9,826 nt of DNA. It comes from DASUBN01 sp050261675 (GTDB taxonomy: Bacteria > Pseudomonadota > Gammaproteobacteria > Natronospirales > REEB76). The stretch's first letter is position 1. Each line of letters opens with the position of its first letter. Shown in pieces: positions 1 to 7,126 of this stretch. The stretch is from NCBI GenBank assembly GCA_050261675.1, contig JBLNDO010000067.1, forward strand, positions 1 to 9,826, written 5' to 3'. The translations under genes and the position numbers were made by a program. The notes under the pieces are model-generated. The model did no database searches. It saw nothing but the letters and a program-made list of their open reading frames with translations, and was not told where the DNA came from.

Positions 1-510
1 GAAGCCCTCGAGCTCCGGCGACCAGCGGCGCGGCTTGTCGCCGTACATGTGCTCGAAGAACTCCGCGTAGTCCGGCCCGCGCAGCACGGCCTCCAGTTCG
101 CGGGCGCAGGCCGTTGCCGTCTTGAGGTCCCATTGGGGCGGCAGGCCGGCATGGATGAGCGTGTAACCCAGGGCCGCATCGTGGTGCAGCAGGGGGCGGT
201 GGCGCAGCCAGTGCAACAGCTCGTCCCGGTCCGGCGCTTCCAGCACCTCGTCAAGGGTGTCGCTCTTGCGGCGCTTGTCCTTGTGTTCGGCCACTGCCAG
301 GAGGTGCAGGTCGTGGTTGCCGAGCACGCAGACGGCGCGCTCACCCAGGCGCTTCACGAAGCGCAGGGTCTCGAGGGAACGGGGGCCGCGGTTGACGAGG
401 TCGCCGGTGAACCAAAGCAGGTCATCCGCGGGGTCGAAGCCGATGCGTTCCAGGAGACGCTTCAGCTCGTCAAGGCAACCTTGGATGTCGCCGACAGCGA
501 AGGTCGCCAT
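1..510 (-). CDS. apaH: Symmetrical diadenosine tetraphosphatase ApaH (partial, N-terminal 170 residues)
   Basis: ApaH is a cytoplasmic metallophosphatase that splits Ap4A symmetrically into two ADP; the family also removes Np4 caps from RNA. The reading frame is open from an ATG at 510-508 to the left edge. The calcineurin-like metal-site motifs appear in order: GDIQGC (residues 7-12), GDLVNRGP (36-43), GNHD (64-67) and HAGLPPQW (120-127). The family is usually about 270-280 residues, so roughly the last 100, with the remaining metal-binding histidine motif, lie outside the window. The ATG sits 3 nt after the apaG stop and has no evident Shine-Dalgarno, which suggests translation coupled to apaG, as the two genes are commonly paired. 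The truncation comes from the window edge and is not decay. Confidence 0.96.
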   Translation of the reverse strand, partial: MATFAVGDIQGCLDELKRLLERIGFDPADDLLWFTGDLVNRGPRSLETLRFVKRLGERAVCVLGNHDLHLLAVAEHKDKRRKSDTLDEVLEAPDRDELLHWLRHRPLLHHDAALGYTLIHAGLPPQWDLKTATACARELEAVLRGPDYAEFFEHMYGDKPRRWSPELEGF

Positions 511-513
511 CGA

Positions 514-900
514 TCAGTGAAGCAGGCCGGGCACCGCCAGCCGGAAGGGAGCGATGGGCGCGTCGAAGGTGACACCACGGTCGTTGACGAGGTGATAGGC
601 GCCCTGCATGGAGCCCACCGGCGTCTCCAGGACCGCGCCGCTGGAATAGCGGAATCCCTCGCCGGGCTTGATGTGGGGCTGTTCACCCACCACGCCCTCG
701 CCTCGCACTTCCTGCACTTTGCCGTTGGCATCAGTGATGATCCAGTGACGTGTCAGGAGCTTGGCCGGCACCTCGCCCTGATTGCGGATGGTGATGGTGT
801 AGGAGAACACGAAACGGTTCTGGTCGGGGTCGGATTGGGCCGCCACGTAGGCGGTCTCCACGTCCACCCGGATATCGTTGGAATTTTCGGCGCCGGTCAT
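514..900 (-). CDS. apaG: ApaG domain protein (Co2+/Mg2+ efflux-associated family)
   Basis: The product is a 128-residue single-domain protein that aligns end to end with E. coli ApaG (about 125 residues). Visible landmarks are YTITIRN (34-40), the glycine motif GEGVVG (67-72), ETPVGSMQG (92-100) and the C-terminal FRLAVPGLLH. The fold is known to be fibronectin type III-like. The biochemical role is poorly defined: it is linked genetically to cobalt/magnesium homeostasis and lies beside apaH in many genomes. The start is constrained, because an in-frame TAA lies four codons upstream of the ATG and the N-terminus matches the family. No Shine-Dalgarno is visible near the ATG, but a promoter-like pair ends 6 nt before it. 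Function beyond the family name is not shown by the sequence. Confidence 0.95.
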   Translation of the reverse strand: MTGAENSNDIRVDVETAYVAAQSDPDQNRFVFSYTITIRNQGEVPAKLLTRHWIITDANGKVQEVRGEGVVGEQPHIKPGEGFRYSSGAVLETPVGSMQGAYHLVNDRGVTFDAPIAPFRLAVPGLLH

Positions 901-906
901 GAGGGC

Positions 907-936
907 ATTTTACGCGAGTAGCCACCTCCATGTCCG
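907..936 (-). promoter_or_regulatory. Candidate sigma-70-type promoter for apaG-apaH
   Basis: On the minus strand, CGGACA (936-931, 4 of 6 to TTGACA), an 18-nt spacer and TAAAAT (912-907, 5 of 6 to TATAAT) lie in the 100-nt gap after usp. Transcription would be expected to begin at or within a base or two of the apaG ATG at 900. This fits the missing Shine-Dalgarno and would give a leaderless message. It is inferred from consensus matching only; the -35 match is weak. Confidence 0.3.
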
Positions 937-1000
937 CCGTTTGTCGCGTTTATGAAACCGTTAGACCGAGCCGTGTATGCATTGGGTTAGAAAACAGCCG

Positions 1001-1435
1001 TCAATGCAGCCGTACCGCAAGAACATCGCACGGCGCCTTGTGCAGGATCGCCTTTTCCGTGGATCCCAACAACAAGGCGAGACCGTGACGCTCATGGCTG
1101 CCGAGCACGATCAGATCGGCTTTTTCCTCGGCCGCCACCCGCACGATCTCCAGCTTGATGACGCCCACTTCCACGCGCCGCGGCGCGCCCTTGAGGCCGT
1201 GTTTTTCGCAGAGCGCGTCCAGGCGCTGGCGCGCACCCTTGGCGAGATCGCCTTCCATGTCCACGGGGGGCGGTAACAAGGCCTCGCCCGCCGGGTCCAC
1301 GGGAATGAATTCCACCACGTGCAGCAAGCTCAGTTTGGCGCCGTAGCGGCCGGCGATCTCCAGGCCTTTCGCCACCACCTTGGGGCTGTCGTCGGTCAAA
1401 TCCACGGCGATGAGGACGTGCGTATAGCCGGACAT
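1001..1435 (-). CDS. Universal stress protein, UspA family
   Basis: This is a 144-residue single-domain UspA-type protein of usual family length. The N-terminal strand YTHVLIAVDL (4-13) is very close to E. coli UspA, LSLLHVVEF (35-43) forms another core strand, and the C-terminal nucleotide-binding segment runs from LGSHERHG (111-118) through GS (124-125) to PCDVLAVRL (135-143). Such proteins are cytoplasmic, usually dimers, and support survival under starvation or stress; some bind ATP. Here the second glycine of the usual GxxG phosphate loop is Glu115, so nucleotide binding is uncertain. The ATG has a strong Shine-Dalgarno AAGGGAG (1447-1441). It lies 42 nt downstream of rsmA, so read-through from the lptD-rsmA operon is likely. 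An isolated TATACT (1472-1467) has no partner -35. Which usp paralog it is cannot be settled. Confidence 0.93.
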   Translation of the reverse strand: MSGYTHVLIAVDLTDDSPKVVAKGLEIAGRYGAKLSLLHVVEFIPVDPAGEALLPPPVDMEGDLAKGARQRLDALCEKHGLKGAPRRVEVGVIKLEIVRVAAEEKADLIVLGSHERHGLALLLGSTEKAILHKAPCDVLAVRLH

Positions 1436-1477
1436 GGGCGCTCCCTTGGAGACGGGGCTTGGGAGAAGTATAGAGCC

Positions 1478-2245
1478 TTAGTCGCAAAGACGGGCGTAAT
1501 CCGCGGCCGAGAGAGTTTCCGGGCGTGCTTTGGGGTCAATTCCAGCCGAGGCTATGCATCCCTCGTCCACCAGCCCCGCCAGGGCGTTCTTCAGGGTCTT
1601 GCGGCGGTGGCTGAAGGCGCGGGTCACGACCTCGGCGAAGCGTGCCGGGTCGGCGATGGGGAAGGGTGATTGTCCATAGGGTGTGAGTCGCACGAAGGCC
1701 GAATCCACCTTGGGTGGGGGTTTGAAGGCACCTGGACCGATGTTGAAAAGCGGTTCCACCTTGCAACGGGCGGCGAGCATGACCGTGAGGCGCCCGTACT
1801 CCTTGCCGCCCGGCTTCGCCGCCATGCGCTGTACCACTTCCTTCTGCAGCATGAAGTGCATGTCGGCGATGCAGCCCGCCTGTTCCAGGAACCGGAACAG
1901 GAGCGGGGTGGAGACGTTGTAGGGCAGATTGCCCACGAGCCGTAGCTTGCCGCCGGTGGGCGCGAGTGCGCAGAGGTCGGCCTCCAGGGCGTCACCCTGA
2001 ACGATGTTCAGATTTCCCTTGCCCCGCGCCGAGGCCATGAGATGCGGTATCACGTCCCGGTCCAGTTCGACTGCGGTCAGGCTTCCCGCCTTTTCCAGCA
2101 GCGGCAGGGTGATGGCGCCCAATCCCGGTCCTATCTCCACCAGTGTCTCGCCGGGGCGGGGCGACACCGCCGCGACGATCTTGGCGATGATGCGCGGGTC
2201 GTGGAGGAAGTGCTGACCGAACCGCTTGCGTGGAACGTGCCGCAT
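1478..2245 (-). CDS. rsmA: 16S rRNA (adenine1518-N6/adenine1519-N6) dimethyltransferase RsmA (KsgA)
   Basis: RsmA dimethylates the two adjacent adenines in the 3' terminal hairpin of 16S rRNA (A1518/A1519 in E. coli), using SAM, as a late checkpoint of 30S assembly. The product is 255 residues, slightly shorter than E. coli KsgA (273). Motifs in order are KRFGQHFL (7-14), the SAM-binding loop EIGPGLG (37-43), the acidic VELD (59-62), the catalytic NLPY (106-109), and a C-terminal helical domain with AFSHRRKTLKNAL. The start ATG (2245-2243) shares one base with the pdxA stop (TGATG). It lacks a clear Shine-Dalgarno, indicating translational coupling. The frame stays open far upstream, but that part overlaps pdxA in another frame and is not part of this protein. 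Confidence 0.97.
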   Translation of the reverse strand: MRHVPRKRFGQHFLHDPRIIAKIVAAVSPRPGETLVEIGPGLGAITLPLLEKAGSLTAVELDRDVIPHLMASARGKGNLNIVQGDALEADLCALAPTGGKLRLVGNLPYNVSTPLLFRFLEQAGCIADMHFMLQKEVVQRMAAKPGGKEYGRLTVMLAARCKVEPLFNIGPGAFKPPPKVDSAFVRLTPYGQSPFPIADPARFAEVVTRAFSHRRKTLKNALAGLVDEGCIASAGIDPKARPETLSAADYARLCD

Positions 2246-3225
2246 CAGCCGTGCCGCGCCATGGCGATCGCAGACTCGATCGCCGCTTCGAGGCTTGCGT
2301 GTTCGGCGCGGCCGGTGCCCGCGAGTTCCAGCGCCGTACCATGGTCCACGGAGGTGCGGACGATGGGCAGCCCCAAGGTGATGTTCACGGCATGACCGAA
2401 GCCTGCATATTTCAGTACCGGCAGACCCTGGTCGTGGTACATGGCGAGGAACGCGTCGATCCCGCCAGTACGGGCGGGGTTGAAGGCGGTATCGGCGGAG
2501 ACGGGGCCGGTGACGCGCATGCCCTTGGCACGCATAGCTTCGCAGGCGGGCTGGATGACCTCCAGTTCCTCGCGGCCGAGGTGCCCGCCCTCGCCCGCAT
2601 GCGGGTTGAGTCCCAGCACGAGCACGTGGGGCTCGGGAACACCGAAGTGGCTTTTCAGCCCCTCGCGCAGCACGGAGAGGACCTGCATGATCCGCTCGCG
2701 GGTGAGGGCGCGCGGCACGTCCTTCAAGGGCAGGTGCGTCGTCGCCAGGGCGACCCTGAGCGCGCCCGCCGCCAGCATCATGACGCACTGCGGCGCACGG
2801 CAACGTTCCGCCAGGAACTCGGTATGACCGGTGAAGGAGATACCGGCGTCGTTGATGATGCCCTTGTGCACCGGCGCGGTGACCAAGGCGTCGAATTCGC
2901 GCTTGAGGCAGCCATCTGCGGCGCGCTCGAGCATCTCGATCACATAGGGTGCGTTGGCCTTGTCGAGTTGGCCGGTGCTGCACGCGGTGCGCAGCTTCAC
3001 GGGCAGCACGTGCATGTGGCCGGCGGCCTGGGAGCTTCCCGCGGCGCCTTCGTGCAGCGTGATCGGCAAATCCAGTTGCTTCGCCCGCGCACGTATCAGG
3101 TCGGGGTCGGCGAGCACGGTGACGGCCGCCGGGTGCGCGCTTTGCGCGGATTGGATGCAGATGTCGGGCCCTATCCCGGCGGGCTCGCCGGAGGTGAGGA
3201 CGATGCGCGGCGGCGCGGCGGGCAT
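2245..3225 (-). CDS. pdxA: 4-hydroxythreonine-4-phosphate dehydrogenase PdxA
   Basis: PdxA oxidises 4-phosphohydroxy-L-threonine with NAD(P)+. The product decarboxylates to the amino ketone that PdxJ joins with deoxyxylulose 5-phosphate in the DXP-dependent pyridoxal phosphate pathway. The 326 residues match the family (about 329). The substrate motif is FTGHTEF (131-137). The three metal-binding histidines are visible at H164 (TTHLPL), H209 (NPHAGEGG) and H264 (YHDQGL), and the substrate contacts K272, N281 and R290 line up with the E. coli enzyme. The chosen ATG (3225-3223) gives the conserved start RIVLTSGEPAGIG and lies 14 nt after the surA stop, with an AGGA stretch in that gap; upstream in-frame codons overlap surA. 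It is part of the lptD-surA-pdxA-rsmA operon. No residue is missing. Confidence 0.97.
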   Translation of the reverse strand: MPAAPPRIVLTSGEPAGIGPDICIQSAQSAHPAAVTVLADPDLIRARAKQLDLPITLHEGAAGSSQAAGHMHVLPVKLRTACSTGQLDKANAPYVIEMLERAADGCLKREFDALVTAPVHKGIINDAGISFTGHTEFLAERCRAPQCVMMLAAGALRVALATTHLPLKDVPRALTRERIMQVLSVLREGLKSHFGVPEPHVLVLGLNPHAGEGGHLGREELEVIQPACEAMRAKGMRVTGPVSADTAFNPARTGGIDAFLAMYHDQGLPVLKYAGFGHAVNITLGLPIVRTSVDHGTALELAGTGRAEHASLEAAIESAIAMARHG

Positions 3226-3239
3226 GGAATCCTGGAGCG

Positions 3240-4646
3240 TCAGTCGTCCAGGTGGTACTCGATGAAGGCCGAATCCTTGAGTTCGCTCAGCCAGTGCTGG
3301 ATGACCTCCTCGGATTTGCGCGCGAAGATCGCCTCGTAGGCCTTCTGCTTCTGGTTTTCCTGGGTCTGGTCCACGTCGCGGCGTCCCAGCACCTGCACGA
3401 TGTGCCAGCCGAATTGCGTCTGGAAGGGTTCGCTCATTTCGCCCGGCTTGAGCTTGTCCATGGCATCCTGGAACTCCTGCACGGTCGCGCCCGGGTCCAG
3501 CCACCCGAGGTCGCCGCCTTGCTTCGCCGAACCCGGGTCATCGGAATATTGGCGCGCCAGGGCGTCGAAATCGCTGCCGGCCTTGAGTTGCTGGTAGATG
3601 CCGTCGATCTTCGCCTTCGCCTGTTCGGAGCTCACGATGGCCGTGACGTGAATCAGGATGTGACGCGCATGGGTCTGGGTGACCATCACCTTGGCATCGG
3701 AACGCTTCACGTCGTCGACCTTCACGATGTGGAACCCGCTGACGCTCTGGATGGGCTCGGAAAAATCTCCCGGCTTCATCTGGGGCACCACGTTGGAGAA
3801 GATACTGGGCAGTTCGGCCCCCTTGCGCCAGCCGATGAGGCCGCCGTTCAGGGCCTGCTGGTCGTCGGAGGACGCGATGGCGGTGGAGGCGAAATCGGCG
3901 CCGCCCTTGAGCTTCTGATAGATGTCGTCGGCCCTCTTGCGCGCCTTGGCGATGTCGTCGGGTGTGGGGTTGAGGGGCGTCGCCACCAGGATCTGCGAGA
4001 GTTTGTACTGGGTGTCCGCGTCGCCGCTGCTCTGGTCCGTGCGGATCTGGTCGTCGATTTCCTGCTGGGTGATGCGCAACTGATCGCTCAACACCTGCTG
4101 TTGCAGGTTCTGGATGACGATCTGGTTGCGGATGTCCTGGCGGAAGGTCCCGTAGTCGATGCCTTGCTGCTTGAGGGTATCGGGCAGCTGCTCCAGGGTC
4201 ACGTGACCTCGCGCCGCGATGCGCGTCATCGCCTGGTTCACAGCGTCGTCGCTGACGCTGATGCCGCGGTTGTCCGCCTGTTCGAGTTCGAGGCGGACGG
4301 TGACCATCTGGTCCAGGACCTGCTTGCGCAACACGGCGGGGTCGGGCAGCGTCGCACCGGCGTTCTGCATGGCGATCTGCCGCGAGGTCTCCTCGACCCG
4401 CTTGTCGAGTTCGCTCTTCAGGATCACGTCCTCGTTGACGACCGCCGCGACGCGGTCCAGCAGCACGCCGGGGGCGGGCGCCACGTTCGTGGCGGACACC
4501 GGCACCGAGGTGTGCGTCACCGCTGCCGGAGCCAGGGCTGGCGCGAGGTCAGTGGGCTGCGGGGGTGCGCCCGAACAGCCGGCCAGGGTGGAAACGAGGA
4601 GGAACGCGGAGCAGGCGGCAGCGCGCCCGGCTGGGGTCTGATTCAT
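3240..4646 (-). CDS. surA: Periplasmic chaperone and peptidyl-prolyl isomerase SurA, predicted lipoprotein
   Basis: SurA escorts unfolded outer-membrane proteins, including LptD, across the periplasm to the BAM complex. The product is 468 residues, compared with about 430 in E. coli. Domains in order: signal peptide with lipobox LAGC (21-24), a Pro/Ala/Thr-rich linker (about 25-60), the SurA N-terminal chaperone domain beginning at VLLDRVAAVVNEDV (about 61-205), parvulin domain 1 (about 212-312), parvulin domain 2 (about 325-422), and a C-terminal helix ending in IEYHLDD. Parvulin 2 keeps the ARHILI and FGWHIV histidines. Parvulin 1 has Gln218 where E. coli has His, so it is probably inactive as an isomerase. 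The ATG overlaps the lptD stop as ATGA with no clear Shine-Dalgarno, which supports this start and coupling. The lipid anchor is unlike E. coli SurA, which is soluble. Confidence 0.96.
   Translation of the reverse strand: MNQTPAGRAAACSAFLLVSTLAGCSGAPPQPTDLAPALAPAAVTHTSVPVSATNVAPAPGVLLDRVAAVVNEDVILKSELDKRVEETSRQIAMQNAGATLPDPAVLRKQVLDQMVTVRLELEQADNRGISVSDDAVNQAMTRIAARGHVTLEQLPDTLKQQGIDYGTFRQDIRNQIVIQNLQQQVLSDQLRITQQEIDDQIRTDQSSGDADTQYKLSQILVATPLNPTPDDIAKARKRADDIYQKLKGGADFASTAIASSDDQQALNGGLIGWRKGAELPSIFSNVVPQMKPGDFSEPIQSVSGFHIVKVDDVKRSDAKVMVTQTHARHILIHVTAIVSSEQAKAKIDGIYQQLKAGSDFDALARQYSDDPGSAKQGGDLGWLDPGATVQEFQDAMDKLKPGEMSEPFQTQFGWHIVQVLGRRDVDQTQENQKQKAYEAIFARKSEEVIQHWLSELKDSAFIEYHLDD
4575..4586 (-). 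other. Lipobox LAGC of SurA (predicted signal peptidase II site)
   Basis: These codons encode Leu21-Ala22-Gly23-Cys24. They follow a short n-region whose only charged residue is Arg8 and a hydrophobic segment (9-20). Cys24 would be lipidated and become residue 1. Ser at +2 is not the Asp inner-membrane retention signal of E. coli, so outer-membrane sorting is the default expectation. This is a prediction from the motif; the single positive charge makes the n-region weaker than typical. Confidence 0.65.
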
Positions 4647-7114
4647 TGTGTGGCGGGTACTTGCGGCGGCTGGGGTTGGTCGAAGTCATTGTCCGAGTAG
4701 CCTAGGATACCATTTTGCAGCAGGCTTTCCAGATGGCGGCCGCCGGTCACCAGTCCCTTGAGCTGCAGTTCGAAGAAGAAAACATTGTCGTAATGGCCCG
4801 TCGGGGTCACGTAGTGCTGGTGCAGGATCTGGAAATTCCAGCAACAGGTGTCGTATTCGAAGCCGAGCAGATCCTCGAGCGTGACGTGGCCGACGATATC
4901 GTAGTTCCAGCGCCCCACCATGCTCCAGGCGCTGGTCAAGGGCCAGTCGAACGAGAAGTCGGTCTGCTTGATGTTTGGGCGGCGGAACTGATAGCCGATG
5001 TTCACCACTTGGTGGTAGGCCGGGTGGTATTGGAGCAGCACGCTGGCGAGATCAGTCTCCCGGGTGTTCGGGCTCCACAACTGCTGGTAGGTGGCGCCCC
5101 ATTGCTGGTTCAGGTTGTAAAGGATGTCCGCGGCCACGTCCGAGAACACCGTGGTTTCCGCCGGCGTGAACGGTGAGACCTGCACCCGGCGGTCTTCGAA
5201 GTAGTGGATCTGGCCGATGTCCCATTCGAGCAGCTGACCGCCGGTGCCGGCATTCAAGATGCGACTGCTCAAGGCGTAACTCACCTGGTTGGCGTCGCTC
5301 TGCCGGTCTGCGCCCACGAAGCGGTTGTCCGTGAACAGTTGCTGGTAGCTGAACAGCGGCGTCACGGTGTCGAAGATGGGGATCGAGTCCTGGTTGCGGT
5401 AGGGCACCCGCAGGTAGTAGATCCGCGGTTCCAGGGTTTCGATATAGTCACCCGACTGCCGATCGAAATAGAGCCCCATGTCGATGTCGAATATGGGCGT
5501 GGAGCGCGAGAGATGGCGGTCGTTCAGGGTCACGCTGGTGGGCGAACCCACGGGCGTGAACGTGGATTGGTCCAGGTCCCAGTCGGTGAGCCGCCAGGCG
5601 ACGGTGGGGATGAAGAATCCGTATGAACTCGTGAACGGTAGCCCGATGCTGGGTTTCAGGTCAGTACGCCAGGCGCCGATGCGCAGGTCGCGCTGGAAGC
5701 GCACGCCTTCGCCGTACAAATTGTAGAGCGGCCCGCTGGTGTCGAGGTTGTTGCCCCAGTCGAGCACCATTTGCGGCAGGCGCCGGTAAGTGTACCGGTC
5801 CGGCGGGATGAAGGGGCTGATCGTCTGCCAGTCCTCCAACTGGGTCAGGAACGACACGTCCTGCTCGTCGTCGTAGGTGAAGCGCGCATGGCGAGCGAGC
5901 AGGGTCTCCGATCCCGCTGAGATGTTGGTGCCGAGATCTTGGAAGAACTGGTCGTCCGAGACCCAGTTGTAGAGCACGTTGAAGTTCGTAAATTCGTTGA
6001 ACTCGGTGTTGTGCTTCAGCACCAACTGCCCGCGTTCGGAGCCATAGACCTGGTCGTGGGGCAGCAGGCTGCCGTAGAGATTGTCGGTGTTGTACTCATC
6101 CATGTAACGGAACTGATCGCCGACCTGAACGCCACGCTTGGTGATGACCCGCGGGTAAAGCGTGTCGTCATAGTTTGGAGCGAGGTTGAAGTAATACGGC
6201 GCCCCCATGTTTAGGCCACCCACCTTGTCGAAACTGAAGTCGGCACCCAGGAAGCCGGATTTGCGCGCATCCGTTACCGGAAAATTGAGATACGGAGTCC
6301 AGAAGATCGGCACACCCAGGAAATGGATGGTGACGTCGTGGGCCTCGCCGGTGTCGGTATTGGTGTCGATGTGCATATCAGGCGCCAGGAAGGTCCAATC
6401 CACGTGGCCCGGCGGGCAGGTGGTGTATTCCACGCCGAAGAGTTCGCTGCGGTAGGCATCTAGGGAGTTGAATACTTGCGCGAAGCCATGACCGTGCCGC
6501 TGCGGCATGAGAAACTCAGCCTGGTCGAAGGTGCCGGTTCCCTTGTTGGTGTCGTAGTTGCCGGTGGGCCCCTGGAGCACCATCGCCGGCGTGGCGTAGC
6601 CCACATTGCCCTGGGCGATGGCGATGCCGGTATTGCTGTCGTAGGTCATAGTGGTCGCCGTCACACGGCGATCCGCCTGGTCCAGCTGCACGTGGCCGCT
6701 GATCTTGGAGATGCCGTTCTGCTGGCCTTCCACCTCGTCGCCGACGATGAACGCCGCCTCCTGGGTGGGCTTCACCCCGCCGAAGGGCAGCGGCAGCACC
6801 GGTGAGGGCGCAAACGCCGGACACAGGCTCCAGCGCTCGCGCTGGAACGGGGAATACATGCACGGCACCTGGTCCGCGGGAGCGGGCGCGAGCAGCGGCA
6901 GGGTGCCGGGAATGGCGGTGTCGCAGGTCTGGGGTGCAGGGCGGAACGCCTTGGCCATGAGCACCGCGGGCGAGGTCAGCGAAGGCGGGGCCGCGGTCCG
7001 GGTGGAGATGGTGACCGGCACCGTGGCGGTGGCGGCGGGCGGGGCGGGGTCGCCCAGTAGCGGTGTGGAAGCGGACAGCGTGGCCGCGAGTATGAGCGCT
7101 CGGCCTGGCTTCAC
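4643..7114 (-). CDS. lptD: LPS-assembly protein LptD
   Basis: LptD is the outer-membrane beta-barrel that, with lipoprotein LptE plugged inside, inserts lipopolysaccharide into the outer leaflet. The product is 823 residues against 784 in E. coli. It shows a signal peptide (K2, R5, hydrophobic 6-20), an unusual Ala/Pro/Thr-rich extension (about 23-118), an OstA/LptA-like jellyroll domain (about 119-225, with VEGQQNGISKISGHV and the GNVGY turn), and a long aromatic-rich barrel to about residue 800. The paired cysteines 757-758 (DTCCWNF) match the E. coli C724-C725 pair that forms the essential disulfides, and C233 matches C173. The start is GTG (7114-7112) with AGGAG (7126-7122) 7 nt upstream. 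The gene overlaps surA by 4 nt. Three extra cysteine candidates (64, 85, 98) lie in the extension. Confidence 0.96.
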   Translation of the reverse strand: MKPGRALILAATLSASTPLLGDPAPPAATATVPVTISTRTAAPPSLTSPAVLMAKAFRPAPQTCDTAIPGTLPLLAPAPADQVPCMYSPFQRERWSLCPAFAPSPVLPLPFGGVKPTQEAAFIVGDEVEGQQNGISKISGHVQLDQADRRVTATTMTYDSNTGIAIAQGNVGYATPAMVLQGPTGNYDTNKGTGTFDQAEFLMPQRHGHGFAQVFNSLDAYRSELFGVEYTTCPPGHVDWTFLAPDMHIDTNTDTGEAHDVTIHFLGVPIFWTPYLNFPVTDARKSGFLGADFSFDKVGGLNMGAPYYFNLAPNYDDTLYPRVITKRGVQVGDQFRYMDEYNTDNLYGSLLPHDQVYGSERGQLVLKHNTEFNEFTNFNVLYNWVSDDQFFQDLGTNISAGSETLLARHARFTYDDEQDVSFLTQLEDWQTISPFIPPDRYTYRRLPQMVLDWGNNLDTSGPLYNLYGEGVRFQRDLRIGAWRTDLKPSIGLPFTSSYGFFIPTVAWRLTDWDLDQSTFTPVGSPTSVTLNDRHLSRSTPIFDIDMGLYFDRQSGDYIETLEPRIYYLRVPYRNQDSIPIFDTVTPLFSYQQLFTDNRFVGADRQSDANQVSYALSSRILNAGTGGQLLEWDIGQIHYFEDRRVQVSPFTPAETTVFSDVAADILYNLNQQWGATYQQLWSPNTRETDLASVLLQYHPAYHQVVNIGYQFRRPNIKQTDFSFDWPLTSAWSMVGRWNYDIVGHVTLEDLLGFEYDTCCWNFQILHQHYVTPTGHYDNVFFFELQLKGLVTGGRHLESLLQNGILGYSDNDFDQPQPPQVPATQ

Positions 7115-7121
7115 CCCCGGG

Positions 7122-7126
7122 CTCCT
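7122..7126 (-). promoter_or_regulatory. Ribosome binding site fixing the lptD GTG start
   Basis: AGGAG on the minus strand lies 7 nt before GTG (7114-7112). No ATG gives a comparable signal peptide, so this site decides the start. Its last two bases also fall in the proposed amgK -35 element on the other strand. Confidence 0.75.

Noticed and set aside
49..921. A 290-codon plus-strand frame opposite apaH-apaG
   Set aside because: It is antisense to two recognised genes and has Gly/Val/His-rich shadow composition and no domain.
1467..1472. TATACT on the minus strand upstream of usp as a -10 element
   Set aside because: No -35-like hexamer occurs at 15-18 nt upstream and there is no extended -10 TG; kept only as a remark under usp.
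2246..2983. The rsmA reading frame stays open about 740 nt upstream, suggesting a fusion protein
   Set aside because: The extra part overlaps pdxA in another frame and has Arg/Pro-rich junk composition. RsmA homology begins exactly at the ATG at 2245.
2230..3339. A 369-codon plus-strand frame across rsmA, pdxA and surA ends
   Set aside because: It is antisense to three conserved genes, crosses their boundaries and has no motif; a composition artefact.
3252..4700. A 482-codon open frame on the plus strand, antisense to surA
   Set aside because: It lies entirely opposite a well-supported surA gene. Its translation is low-complexity Leu/Val/Asp/His/Gly-rich with no recognisable domain, the pattern expected from the complement of a G+C-rich gene.
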